A DNA stretch of 31,546 nucleotides from an uncultured Bacteroidales bacterium (GTDB lineage: Bacteria; Bacteroidota; Bacteroidia; Bacteroidales; FEN-979): NCBI GenBank assembly GCA_903928285.1, contig CAIYQH010000106.1, positions 1 through 31,546 of the forward strand. The letters are read 5' to 3'. Of the stretch, positions 24,438-31,546 are shown piece by piece; position 1 is the stretch's first letter; the number at the start of each line of letters is the position of its first letter. The position numbers and the translations under genes were made by a program. The notes under the pieces are model-generated. The model saw nothing but the letters and a program-made list of their open reading frames with translations, was not told the origin of the DNA and did not search any database.

Positions 24438-25835
24438 TTAAAACTCAGCATTTTTAGGGGTTCTCGGGAAGGGGATCACATCCCTGATGTTCGACATCCC
24501 CGTAACAAACAGGATCAGCCGTTCAAAGCCCAGGCCGAACCCGGCATGCGGGGCCGTTCCGAAGCGACGGGTATCGAGGTACCACCAAACATCCTTTTCG
24601 GGAATGTTCATCTCATGAATACGTTTGAGAAGGGCCTCCAGGTTTTCTTCACGCTGGCTTCCCCCGATGATCTCGCCGATTTTAGGAAAGAGCACATCCA
24701 TGGCACGCACCGTTTTGCCATCCTCGTTCATCTTCATATAAAAAGCCTTGATATCCTTGGGATAACCTGTCAGGATCACCGGCTTCCCAAAATGCTTCTC
24801 CACGAGATAGCGCTCATGTTCAGCCTGCAGGTCGGTTCCCCAGTCAACAGGAAACTCCCATTGCTGACCCGATGCCTTCAGGATCGTAACCGCCTCGGTA
24901 TAGCTTAACCGTTCGAATTTATCATCCACTACCTGGTGCAGCCTTGCAATCAATTCGGTATCATACATCTTGTTGAGGAATTCCAGGTCGTCGATACAGT
25001 TGTCGAGTGCATAGCGGATGAGGTATTTCAGAAAATCCTCGGCCAGGTCCATATCATCATGGATATCATAAAAGGCCATCTCCGGTTCGATCATCCAGAA
25101 TTCTGCCAGGTGGCGCGGTGTATTGGAGTTCTCCGCTCTGAACGTTGGTCCGAAGGTATAAACCAGCCCAAGGGCCATGGCGCCCAGTTCAGCCTCAAGC
25201 TGACCGCTGACGGTGAGTTTGGTCTCTTTCCCGAAAAAATCCTGTGCATAATCCACATGCCCGTCGGGAAGCATGGGCGGATTCTTGTCATCCAGCGTTG
25301 TTACCCGGAACATGGCGCCGGCCCCTTCGGCATCGGAACCGGTAATGATAGGGGCATGCAGGTAGTAAAACCCGTGGTCATTGAAATATTTATGAATGGC
25401 AAACGCCATGGCGTGACGTACGCGCAATACCGCGCCAAAGGTATTGGTACGCGGACGAAGATGGGCAATTTCCCTGAGGAACTCAAGCGAATGACCCTTC
25501 TTCTGCAAAGGGTAGCTTTCCGCATCTGCCGATCCATAGACCTCAATCCCGCGGGCCTGGATCTCCACACTCTGACCCTGGCCTACCGATTCGACCAGGA
25601 TGCCTTTCACCGCGATACAACTGCCGGTAGTAACCAATTTCAGCGTCTCTTCCTGAAAATTCGACACCTCCGCCACTACCTGGATGGTATGGATGACCGA
25701 ACCATCGTTCAGGGCAATGAAATTGACATTTTTATTTCCCCGTTTTGACCTGACCCAGCCCTTTACCAATACTTCACTGCCAATTTCCTTCGATTTCAGC
25801 AAATCGACGATCTTATTCCTTCGTGTGTGTTCCAT
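24438..25835 (-). CDS. asnS: Asparaginyl-tRNA synthetase
   Basis: The frame is open to 25973, but the ATG at 25835 (465 aa) starts at MEHTRRNKIVDLL as in other AsnRS proteins, and a -7 box lies just upstream. An OB-fold anticodon-binding domain (about 15-110, VKGWVRSKRGNKNVNFI) precedes the class II catalytic core: motif 2 in TFRAENSNTPRHLAEF and motif 3 in GLGFERLILFVTG. SNTPRHLAEFWMIEPE is typical of AsnRS rather than AspRS. It charges tRNA-Asn with asparagine directly, suggesting the organism need not rely only on the amidotransferase route. Confidence 0.96.
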   Translation of the reverse strand: MEHTRRNKIVDLLKSKEIGSEVLVKGWVRSKRGNKNVNFIALNDGSVIHTIQVVAEVSNFQEETLKLVTTGSCIAVKGILVESVGQGQSVEIQARGIEVYGSADAESYPLQKKGHSLEFLREIAHLRPRTNTFGAVLRVRHAMAFAIHKYFNDHGFYYLHAPIITGSDAEGAGAMFRVTTLDDKNPPMLPDGHVDYAQDFFGKETKLTVSGQLEAELGAMALGLVYTFGPTFRAENSNTPRHLAEFWMIEPEMAFYDIHDDMDLAEDFLKYLIRYALDNCIDDLEFLNKMYDTELIARLHQVVDDKFERLSYTEAVTILKASGQQWEFPVDWGTDLQAEHERYLVEKHFGKPVILTGYPKDIKAFYMKMNEDGKTVRAMDVLFPKIGEIIGGSQREENLEALLKRIHEMNIPEKDVWWYLDTRRFGTAPHAGFGLGFERLILFVTGMSNIRDVIPFPRTPKNAEF

Positions 25836-25858
25836 TGAATCGTGTGTTATTGAATTTG

Positions 25859-25866
25859 CAAATTTA
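25859..25866 (-). promoter_or_regulatory. Bacteroidota -7 box for asnS
   Basis: The minus strand reads TAAATTTG (TAnnTTTG), 24 bp before the asnS ATG at 25835. It supports that start over the upstream in-frame ATG at 25973. No -33 TTG is evident. Confidence 0.45.
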
Positions 25867-25958
25867 CTGAAATGGCAGGAATTTTCCCCTATTCCTTTTG
25901 ACGGGTTACAGCATTTACCCTCCGGGCAGCAAAAAAACCTGCTGAAAGATCCTTTTCG

Positions 25959-25966
25959 TAACTTTG
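25959..25966 (+). promoter_or_regulatory. Bacteroidota -7 box for the 161-aa membrane protein gene
   Basis: TAACTTTG matches TAnnTTTG, 37 bp before the ATG at 26003. It overlaps the upstream in-frame ATG at 25964, arguing against that start. Confidence 0.45.
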
Positions 25967-26002
25967 TCATCACACCTGCGTCAAAGCAAGAAATCCAGGA
26001 TT

Positions 26003-26488
26003 ATGAATCACCATCACCACGAAAACATGCCCCCCTGGGCCAGACGGGTCGACAACTATGGCCGGCAGCACTGGGAAAAGGAGCTGAAAACGAAATCGCG
26101 CAGGGGTGAATATATCGCCTCCATCATCTTCAACCTCATCTTTTTATGGATCGTGAACAAGGTCCCTGAATGGCATATCCCCTTTATTAAGGACAGCTAT
26201 ATGGTGGTCCTGTGGATCCTTTATACCAACATCCTGATCCGTATCGGGGCTGCCATCCTGATGCTGGTTTTTGAAACAACACCCGTCAGGCGGCTGGGGA
26301 ATATCATCACCGAAGCGGCGGGATTTGTCACCACGCTGGTGCTCTATTATATCTATCCATTTGATTTTCAAAACTTCCACGGGTTATTCTGGATGGACTG
26401 GCTGTTGCCCATCATCTTCATCATCGGGATGGTGGTATCCGCGATGAAGGTATTTTCCAATGGCTGGAAGCTGCTGTTCTGGCGGTAA
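26003..26488 (+). CDS. Conserved small membrane protein, four predicted helices
   Basis: The start at 26003 gives 161 aa; the in-frame ATG at 25964 would sit inside the -7 box. The hydrophilic N-terminus carries a His run (MNHHHHENMPPWARR) and a basic/charged stretch (HWEKELKTKSRRGE), then four hydrophobic segments follow (about 38-52, 68-88, 102-118, 129-147). A PFDFQNFHG loop lies before the last helix and the C-terminus is NGWKLLFWR. I recall similar proteins in Bacteroidota without known function. It lacks transporter or enzyme motifs. It is divergent from asnS and 42 bp upstream of the DAHP synthase gene, which has its own -7 box. Confidence 0.8.
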   Translation: MNHHHHENMPPWARRVDNYGRQHWEKELKTKSRRGEYIASIIFNLIFLWIVNKVPEWHIPFIKDSYMVVLWILYTNILIRIGAAILMLVFETTPVRRLGNIITEAAGFVTTLVLYYIYPFDFQNFHGLFWMDWLLPIIFIIGMVVSAMKVFSNGWKLLFWR

Positions 26489-26503
26489 GGGCAAAAAATA
26501 AAT

Positions 26504-26511
26504 TATCTTTG
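26504..26511 (+). promoter_or_regulatory. Bacteroidota -7 box for the DAHP synthase/chorismate mutase gene
   Basis: TATCTTTG matches TAnnTTTG, 19 bp before the ATG at 26531, within the 42-bp gap. The same octamer precedes the coiled-coil gene at 20613. No clear -33 element is visible. Confidence 0.5.
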
Positions 26512-26530
26512 CGGAAACATCCTGACAAAC

Positions 26531-27613
26531 ATGGATATTGAACCGCTGGGCAACTGGATTCCCATTAGCCATCAACCCTTTATCATTTCAGGACCCTGCA
26601 GCGCCGAAACCGAGCAGCAGGTCATGGAAACGGCTTTGGGTCTGGCAGCAATTCCCCAGGTGAAGGTATTTCGCGCCGGGATCTGGAAACCCCGCACCCG
26701 TCCCGGAGCCTTTGAAGGGGTTGGAACACAGGGACTGAAATGGCTCCAGCGCGTGAAGAAAGAGACCGGGTTGCTGGTCACCGTGGAGGTGGCCAACCCC
26801 CGTCACGTTGAGGAGGCCCTCGATCATGGCATCGACATCCTCTGGATTGGCGCCCGAACGGTGGTGAATCCCTTTGCCGTCCAGGAGATCGCGGAGGCCA
26901 TCGCCGGGCACGACATCCCCGTGTTGGTCAAGAACCCGCTCAACCCCGACCTGAAGGCCTGGATGGGAGCGCTCGAACGCCTGAACCAGATGGGAATCAC
27001 CCGGCTGATAGCCGTCCATCGCGGCTTCTCCTTTTTCAACCGCACACCTTACCGGAATGCCCCCATGTGGGAAATTCCCATAGAGCTCAAGCGGCTTGCC
27101 CCAAACCTGCCCATCATCATTGATCCAAGCCATATCTGCGGAAACCGTGAACTGATCCCGGCCACCATCCAGAAGGCCCTCGACCTGGAGATGAACGGGC
27201 TGATGATCGAATCACATATCAATCCTGCAAAGGCGCTGACCGACAAAAATCAGCAGGTCACCCCGGCCCAGCTCACCGAGATCATCTCAAAACTGATCCT
27301 GCGGCGTGAAACGGGGGGCGTCGAATTTGAAGCCAAACTGGAGACGCTGCGCTCGGAGATCGACAAACTCGACGAAGAGCTCATCGATATCCTGGCCCGG
27401 AGGATGAATGTCGTACAGGAGATCGGAACCTATAAAAAGGCCAACAAAATAACCATCCTCCAGCTGAAACGATGGAACCAGCTCACCCGGGAACGGATTG
27501 AAGCCGGCATCAAAATGGGGCTGAGCCGCGAATTTATCCTGAAACTGCTCGAATCGGTTCATGAAGAGGGCATCCAGCGCCAGATCGACGTCATGAACAG
27601 CGATGAACCCTGA
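26531..27613 (+). CDS. aroF: Bifunctional DAHP synthase / chorismate mutase
   Basis: A 360-aa fusion acting at the first step of the shikimate pathway and at the branch towards Phe/Tyr. Residues about 10-260 are a type I-beta DAHP synthase: FIISGPCSAET (18-27), FRAGIWKPRTRPGAF (47-61), LVKNPLNPD and IIDPSHICG. Residues about 268-355 are an AroQ chorismate mutase: RSEIDKLDEELIDILARRM, IGTYKK and a helix ending SVHEEGIQRQ. The linked mutase often gives feedback control by prephenate in such fusions. In many Bacteroidota it lies in a pheA-tyrA cluster; here no such neighbours are present. It converges on corA with 5 bp between stops. Confidence 0.95.
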   Translation: MDIEPLGNWIPISHQPFIISGPCSAETEQQVMETALGLAAIPQVKVFRAGIWKPRTRPGAFEGVGTQGLKWLQRVKKETGLLVTVEVANPRHVEEALDHGIDILWIGARTVVNPFAVQEIAEAIAGHDIPVLVKNPLNPDLKAWMGALERLNQMGITRLIAVHRGFSFFNRTPYRNAPMWEIPIELKRLAPNLPIIIDPSHICGNRELIPATIQKALDLEMNGLMIESHINPAKALTDKNQQVTPAQLTEIISKLILRRETGGVEFEAKLETLRSEIDKLDEELIDILARRMNVVQEIGTYKKANKITILQLKRWNQLTRERIEAGIKMGLSREFILKLLESVHEEGIQRQIDVMNSDEP

Positions 27614-27618
27614 CAGGG

Positions 27619-28530
27619 TTACATCCATCTCCGGAACTTGAAGTAAATAAAAACTACGACGGCAATTCCGAACATCCCAATGGTTACGAGCAGGAAAGCC
27701 ATCGGGTGATCCTGGATGGGAAGTTTCACATTCATCCCGTAGAGGCTGGCAATAAAGGTCAGGGGCAGCATGATCGCCGAGACCAGGGTCAGGATCTTCA
27801 TCACCTCGTTGGTTTTGTTGACCTGCAGGGAATCAAAGGTCATGGAATACCCCTTGATCAGCTCACCGTCGTCTTCAACCATGTCCCAGATCTTCTGGTA
27901 GTAATCCATGATGTTTCCCCAGTAATCCTCCATATTCTCTGCAAAACCCTTGATGAACCCGTTCTGAAGTTTATTGAACAGGTTCATCTGCGGCTTGAAC
28001 ATGGTGTTCAGCAGGATCAGGTTTTTCCGTGTCCGGGAGATCTTTTCAATGGTAGGTTCCGCTTTTTTCGAAAAGAGCGACCTGCCGCAATCATCCACAT
28101 CCTTATCCACCCGTTCTACCAGCTTCCGGGTATCGAGCATCAGGTGGTCGAGAATCTCATAAAAAAGCTGGTCGCTGCTGCCCACCTCCATCCTGCCCAG
28201 GGTCTGTGTTTTGGCCTTTTCCCTGTTAAACAGATCCTTCAGCAGCCATTGCGACTTGCTGATGCTGATCAGGTAATCCCTGCCCCAGAAAAACTTGATT
28301 TCCCTGATTTCGATGAATTGTTCCGTCACCCCGATGGCCGGGAAGTGAAGGATGACAAAATAGTAATCGTCGTAAATGTCGATTTTAGGGCGCAGGTTCA
28401 CCTCGGTACGGCAGTCCTCCAGATCGAGCGGATGAAAATGGTACCGGTCATTCAGCGCCTGCAAATCCTCTTCGGTGGGGCGTACGATGTGCGACCATCG
28501 CAGGGTCCCGAATTTAATGGTTTCAATCAT
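27619..28530 (-). CDS. corA: CorA family divalent metal (Mg2+/Co2+) transporter
   Basis: A 303-aa inner-membrane channel subunit. The long cytoplasmic N-terminal domain (about 1-235) is rich in helices and acidic residues (DDYYFVILHFPA, ERVDKDVDDCG). Two C-terminal membrane helices (about 242-263 and 278-296) are joined by a loop carrying the signature Y-GMN (GMN at 265-267). CorA forms pentamers that take up Mg2+, with the GMN loop at the pore mouth. The usual EFLP-type loop is here QDHP. It starts 14 bp after the M14 peptidase stop, so it is probably read from the gldD transcript. Confidence 0.93.
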   Translation of the reverse strand: MIETIKFGTLRWSHIVRPTEEDLQALNDRYHFHPLDLEDCRTEVNLRPKIDIYDDYYFVILHFPAIGVTEQFIEIREIKFFWGRDYLISISKSQWLLKDLFNREKAKTQTLGRMEVGSSDQLFYEILDHLMLDTRKLVERVDKDVDDCGRSLFSKKAEPTIEKISRTRKNLILLNTMFKPQMNLFNKLQNGFIKGFAENMEDYWGNIMDYYQKIWDMVEDDGELIKGYSMTFDSLQVNKTNEVMKILTLVSAIMLPLTFIASLYGMNVKLPIQDHPMAFLLVTIGMFGIAVVVFIYFKFRRWM

Positions 28531-28544
28531 ACCGTTACCTTGAA

Positions 28545-30944
28545 TTAATGGATGACGACCAGCTTTTTCACCTCAGTTGATCCGAAGCTCCCGCTGATCC
28601 TGTACAGATAGACACCCGCCGCGAGCTGATCAACAGGGATTGTTATGCTGTTGTGACCGTCGGGAACCGGCGTCTCCATGATCTTTATTCCTTTTAAATC
28701 AACCAGGGTGAAGCTGGCCCCCGCCCGGTTGACGGAGTTATCCGGGTCAAAACCCACGACAGCAATGCCCGTTGCCGGGTTGGGAACCGGATCGCCGATC
28801 ACAGGTTTTTTACCGGTGACAGCGGATATTCCCACCTGCGACATATCCACCACTGTCACGGTGACATCGTCGAAATAGAACCCGTCGTAATTCACGCTCT
28901 GGTCGCTTTTCAGCAGGAACTGCATTCTCAGGCTCATGTTGGTGTAATCTGTCGTTACGATCTGTTCCTGCACCCATGCCGGCTGGTTGCCATCATACAG
29001 GGGCTGGTTGGCAGCCTCTGTATAAAAGCTGGTCTTGGTGTACCTCCCTTGTTGCGGCGTCCAGGGGCCACTGTTTCCCTGCAGGTTGAACTGTACAAAA
29101 TCGGAACCCTGTTCGGTTCTCCATTTTGCCCAGTAGTTGATTACAACGACCGGCGAACCTTTAAGGTCGAGAGAATTGGCCGAGGAGATGGTAACCGTTG
29201 TATTGTTGGAATAGTTGCCTGTCGGGGAATCGGTCAGGCACGCCGCGGGGGAATGGTACTGCGCATGGGTGACGTTCCACTTGGTAGAGCTCCAGTTGGC
29301 CATGGTGTTGCAGCTGTCGTTGAAGATCACCAGCGGCGGACCGAAAAACCTGATCACCGTATCCCGGAAGGTGTAGAGTCCGTTGTTGACCTCGTAAACA
29401 AAACCAATACGGTCGCCCGAGGTGATGGCGGGTTTCAGCAGGTAAGCCACCGAATCGGGATAGGGCTGCAGATGGAGCGGGTTGGTGAACGATCGTGGTC
29501 CGCCCCAGGAGATGAACTGCGTTGAATCCAGGGGTTTCAGGGTAACCTGGTAATTGGCCGGACTGTTCATCCCATAACGCATGAAGTTAAACTTGAAATA
29601 GCCCTGGCGGCTGGAAAGAATGACCGGCGAGGCATCCTGCGCCTCGGCATAGCGGATGGCAAAATGGGCGATCATCAGGTTGGAATACATGTTCTCCTGT
29701 GCAAGGGGAATGATCCTGTTGGCAAAGGGCCAGAAGCCGTCGGTCTGCGTTCCCGTTTCCGTGGTAAAGCAGAGCTCCTTGGGCTTGGTGGTCTGTTCGC
29801 CATATTGCCAGTCGAGGGCATCCCCGTTGGTATTATAGAGGATCTGGCCCGGGGTGCCGGTCATATATCCATTCTGCCTGACCATGAACGAGGAATAGGC
29901 GATATCGATGGCGCTGTCGGCGGTAAGGGCCGTTTGCCAGCACCAGGGATACATGGTATAATCGCTGTAGGTATGGTAATTCTGCGAAAGGGTCCACACA
30001 TTTGCAGTGGAGAAATCACGGATAATCTGGGTTTCAGGCTCGGAGAAGGGGGCGGTACCGCGATAGGTCTCGCTCGCGGGATCGGGCGAGGAGCCCGTAT
30101 TGTCATATCCCCACTTGTAGCCAAAGTTGCGGTTCAGGTCAACCCCGATGTTGCCGCCCCCGTTGTCACGGCGGTTTTTGCGCCACATCCCGCCACCGGA
30201 AGGGAAGCTGGCGTGGTTGAATTCATACCCGTCGGGGTTGACCACGGGGATAAAATAGAGCTGGAGGTTGTCGACCAGGTATTTTACCTCATCGCTGGTG
30301 CTGTAATTTTCAAGCAGGTACCACATAAAGAACACCAGCTGCTGCATCCCCATTGGCTCGCGGGCGTGGATCAGGGAATTATAAAACACCTTCGGCTTGG
30401 TGGTCGTCTGATCGGGGTTATTGGAAATTCTTACAAAATAGGTGGTACGTCCTTCAATGGTGGTATTATTTCCCGCACCAGCCTTCAAAGAGATAAGCCC
30501 GGGGTAGAACAGCCTCATGCTGTCAAGCTGGTTCAGCACCTCCTGCAGCGTAAAATAGCCCCCCATCGATCCCAGGTGGAAATGTTGCGGAACGGGATAA
30601 TTATACACAGCCGTGCTTTTAAACTCATCCTTATGGTGGTTGATATAATCAACCTGCCCTGCCATCGACCGGTTGCGTTCCTCAATAAATTTTGAATAGT
30701 CGGCATGGAGAACCTCAAACGTCAATCCGGCCTGCTGCACCTTCAAAAGCTCCTCCATCGACAGGATAGTGGTCCAGGTGCCGTCTTTGGCATGAAAGCC
30801 CTCTTCAAGGGCCAGGCCTGATTTGGCGAGTTGCTCCAACCCCCTGCTTCCGGCATGGATCCTCACCTCCGACCAGCGGGGCGTTTGGGCCGAAAGAAAA
30901 ATGGGAATGCAGAGGAACAACACGAAACTCATTATTTTTCTCAT
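28545..30944 (-). CDS. Secreted M14 zinc carboxypeptidase with type IX secretion C-terminal domain
   Basis: A 799-aa exported protein. The signal peptide ends near residue 20 (FLSAQ). A prodomain-like region (about 25-115) precedes the M14 domain (about 120-435): zinc ligands H193 and E196 in LIHAREPMG and H324 in NYHTYSD, substrate-binding DLNRNFGYKW (269-278), and catalytic Glu396 in CFTTETGT. A beta-sandwich with WSSTKWNVT ... GFYFDDVTVTV (about 565-700) resembles MAM/choice-of-anchor modules. Residues about 705-799 (GDPVPNPATG ... GVYLYRISG ... EVKKLVVIH) are a type A T9SS sorting domain. It would cleave C-terminal residues of peptides at the cell surface. It lies 5 bp after gldD. Confidence 0.95.
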   Translation of the reverse strand: MRKIMSFVLFLCIPIFLSAQTPRWSEVRIHAGSRGLEQLAKSGLALEEGFHAKDGTWTTILSMEELLKVQQAGLTFEVLHADYSKFIEERNRSMAGQVDYINHHKDEFKSTAVYNYPVPQHFHLGSMGGYFTLQEVLNQLDSMRLFYPGLISLKAGAGNNTTIEGRTTYFVRISNNPDQTTTKPKVFYNSLIHAREPMGMQQLVFFMWYLLENYSTSDEVKYLVDNLQLYFIPVVNPDGYEFNHASFPSGGGMWRKNRRDNGGGNIGVDLNRNFGYKWGYDNTGSSPDPASETYRGTAPFSEPETQIIRDFSTANVWTLSQNYHTYSDYTMYPWCWQTALTADSAIDIAYSSFMVRQNGYMTGTPGQILYNTNGDALDWQYGEQTTKPKELCFTTETGTQTDGFWPFANRIIPLAQENMYSNLMIAHFAIRYAEAQDASPVILSSRQGYFKFNFMRYGMNSPANYQVTLKPLDSTQFISWGGPRSFTNPLHLQPYPDSVAYLLKPAITSGDRIGFVYEVNNGLYTFRDTVIRFFGPPLVIFNDSCNTMANWSSTKWNVTHAQYHSPAACLTDSPTGNYSNNTTVTISSANSLDLKGSPVVVINYWAKWRTEQGSDFVQFNLQGNSGPWTPQQGRYTKTSFYTEAANQPLYDGNQPAWVQEQIVTTDYTNMSLRMQFLLKSDQSVNYDGFYFDDVTVTVVDMSQVGISAVTGKKPVIGDPVPNPATGIAVVGFDPDNSVNRAGASFTLVDLKGIKIMETPVPDGHNSITIPVDQLAAGVYLYRISGSFGSTEVKKLVVIH

Positions 30945-30949
30945 AGCTG

Positions 30950-31528
30950 TTATTTAAGTCCTTTCCAACGGAAAGTGTTAATCATGTGTTCAACATCCGC
31001 CTTCAGCAGTTCAATCACCGGCGCCAGCGAATCATTGTTGGGGGGCATGTTGAAATAGAGTGCCCCTCTTACAAACCGGGACACGCTGTCGGTGACATAA
31101 AACTGGTAGGTAGAGGCGGCATCAGCCCCGCGGATATCAAAGACAAGACCATAGACATGATGCTCCTTATCAAGGAATTCGCGCTGGGTGATCGCATTGG
31201 CTTTGGGAATATGTTTATTTACGAGGGTATGGGCATCATCGAGATATTTCGCCAGGTTCCCGTCAATCAGCTTGAAGCTGATGTGCAGGGTGGCGTTAAA
31301 GCGTTTATACCTGATATTGATCCAGTAAGGTTCTGCCATTTTACTGCTGTCGGCGCTGATATCCGCATAAACAGGGTATTCAAAGGAATAGGGGAATGTC
31401 GTGTCGAACGACTGGTACTGGTGCCGGGGCAGATCAATGCGGAAATAGCCCCTGGGTTTAGGAGTATAGCGATCCCCGCAGGAACAGGCGAGCAGGATGA
31501 GAAGGATGAATAACAGTGGAATTCTCAT
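30950..31528 (-). CDS. gldD: Gliding motility lipoprotein GldD
   Basis: A 192-aa lipoprotein with a short signal peptide and lipobox around Cys15 (ILLACSCGD; Cys17 is an alternative). The start of the mature protein, YTPKPRGYFRIDLP, is a GldD hallmark, followed by FPYSFEYPVYA and WINIRYKRFNATLHISFK. GldD is needed for gliding and associated with type IX secretion in Flavobacterium; non-gliding Bacteroidota also keep it. Its exact biochemical role is not known. It is complete here, ends 5 bp before the M14 peptidase gene and starts 18 bp from the window edge, so any upstream partner lies outside. Confidence 0.93.
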   Translation of the reverse strand: MRIPLLFILLILLACSCGDRYTPKPRGYFRIDLPRHQYQSFDTTFPYSFEYPVYADISADSSKMAEPYWINIRYKRFNATLHISFKLIDGNLAKYLDDAHTLVNKHIPKANAITQREFLDKEHHVYGLVFDIRGADAASTYQFYVTDSVSRFVRGALYFNMPPNNDSLAPVIELLKADVEHMINTFRWKGLK

Positions 31529-31546
31529 TGGAAAAGAGCAAATAGC

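Noticed and set aside
24936..25748. 270-aa plus-strand open frame opposite asnS
   Set aside because: Antisense shadow of asnS, which carries all class II motifs.
25836..25973. N-terminal extension of asnS to the ATG at 25973
   Set aside because: The extra 46 residues (Cys-rich, no family similarity) cover the -7 box and spacer; the ATG at 25835 gives the normal N-terminus.
27706..28548. 280-aa plus-strand open frame opposite corA
   Set aside because: The reverse strand encodes a full CorA with the GMN motif; the plus-strand frame has no recognisable features.
28860..29290. Homology between the M14 peptidase's beta module and the GT-C tails
   Set aside because: Both end in a DD-containing strand after an aromatic run, but the rest cannot be aligned by eye; a shared fold class is possible but unsupported without structure prediction.
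29664..30695. 343-aa plus-strand open frame opposite the M14 peptidase gene
   Set aside because: It is antisense to a gene with clear catalytic motifs, and its composition (G, V, I, R rich without domains) is typical of a shadow frame in GC-rich DNA.

Overview
The window reads as a chromosomal segment of a Bacteroidota bacterium, most likely near Bacteroidales. The evidence is direct. A gldD gliding/type IX secretion lipoprotein sits beside an M14 peptidase with a C-terminal type IX sorting domain. MurF and alanine racemase are fused in one protein, and DAHP synthase is fused to chorismate mutase, both common in this phylum. Copies of the Bacteroidota -7 promoter box (TAnnTTTG) lie just upstream of about ten genes. 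No tRNA, rRNA, CRISPR array or insertion sequence was seen.

Left third (1-9022, all minus strand): an accessory surface-glycan block. Transcription runs from a DPM1-like family 2 glycosyltransferase (8279-9022) through five related genes to an AlgX/AlgJ-like SGNH protein cut by the window edge (1-346). Four of the five are multi-pass membrane proteins that look like GT-C glycosyltransferases, each with a periplasmic-type beta-rich C-terminal domain. The fifth keeps only one membrane anchor and that domain. By their tails they form two subfamilies in the order A-B-a-B-A. One A copy has lost the N-terminal loop that should carry the catalytic Asp. This block is the most novel part of the window.

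Middle (9070-17452): core metabolism. An M17 aminopeptidase, pdxA and murF-alr lie head to tail on the minus strand. mqnC (futalosine menaquinone pathway) is divergent from the aminopeptidase and convergent with waaA (Kdo transferase), which follows an outer-membrane beta-barrel gene. A 309-bp intergenic region with a nested inverted repeat separates this from the next block.

Right third (17762-31528): a secreted C69 peptidase followed by a perfect hairpin terminator and a repeat-rich spacer; a DUF1566/FISUMP-like lipoprotein; a membrane-anchored coiled-coil protein; 6-phosphofructokinase (stop codon overlapping that of recJ); recJ; asnS; a small 4-TM protein; DAHP synthase/chorismate mutase; and a minus-strand gldD - M14 peptidase - corA cluster with 5-14 bp gaps.

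Functional links: PdxA makes the PLP used by the adjacent alanine racemase domain. The GT2 enzyme could charge a lipid carrier with sugar for the GT-C proteins, with the AlgX-like protein acylating the product outside the membrane; this is inference. GldD belongs to the machinery that would export the neighbouring M14 peptidase.
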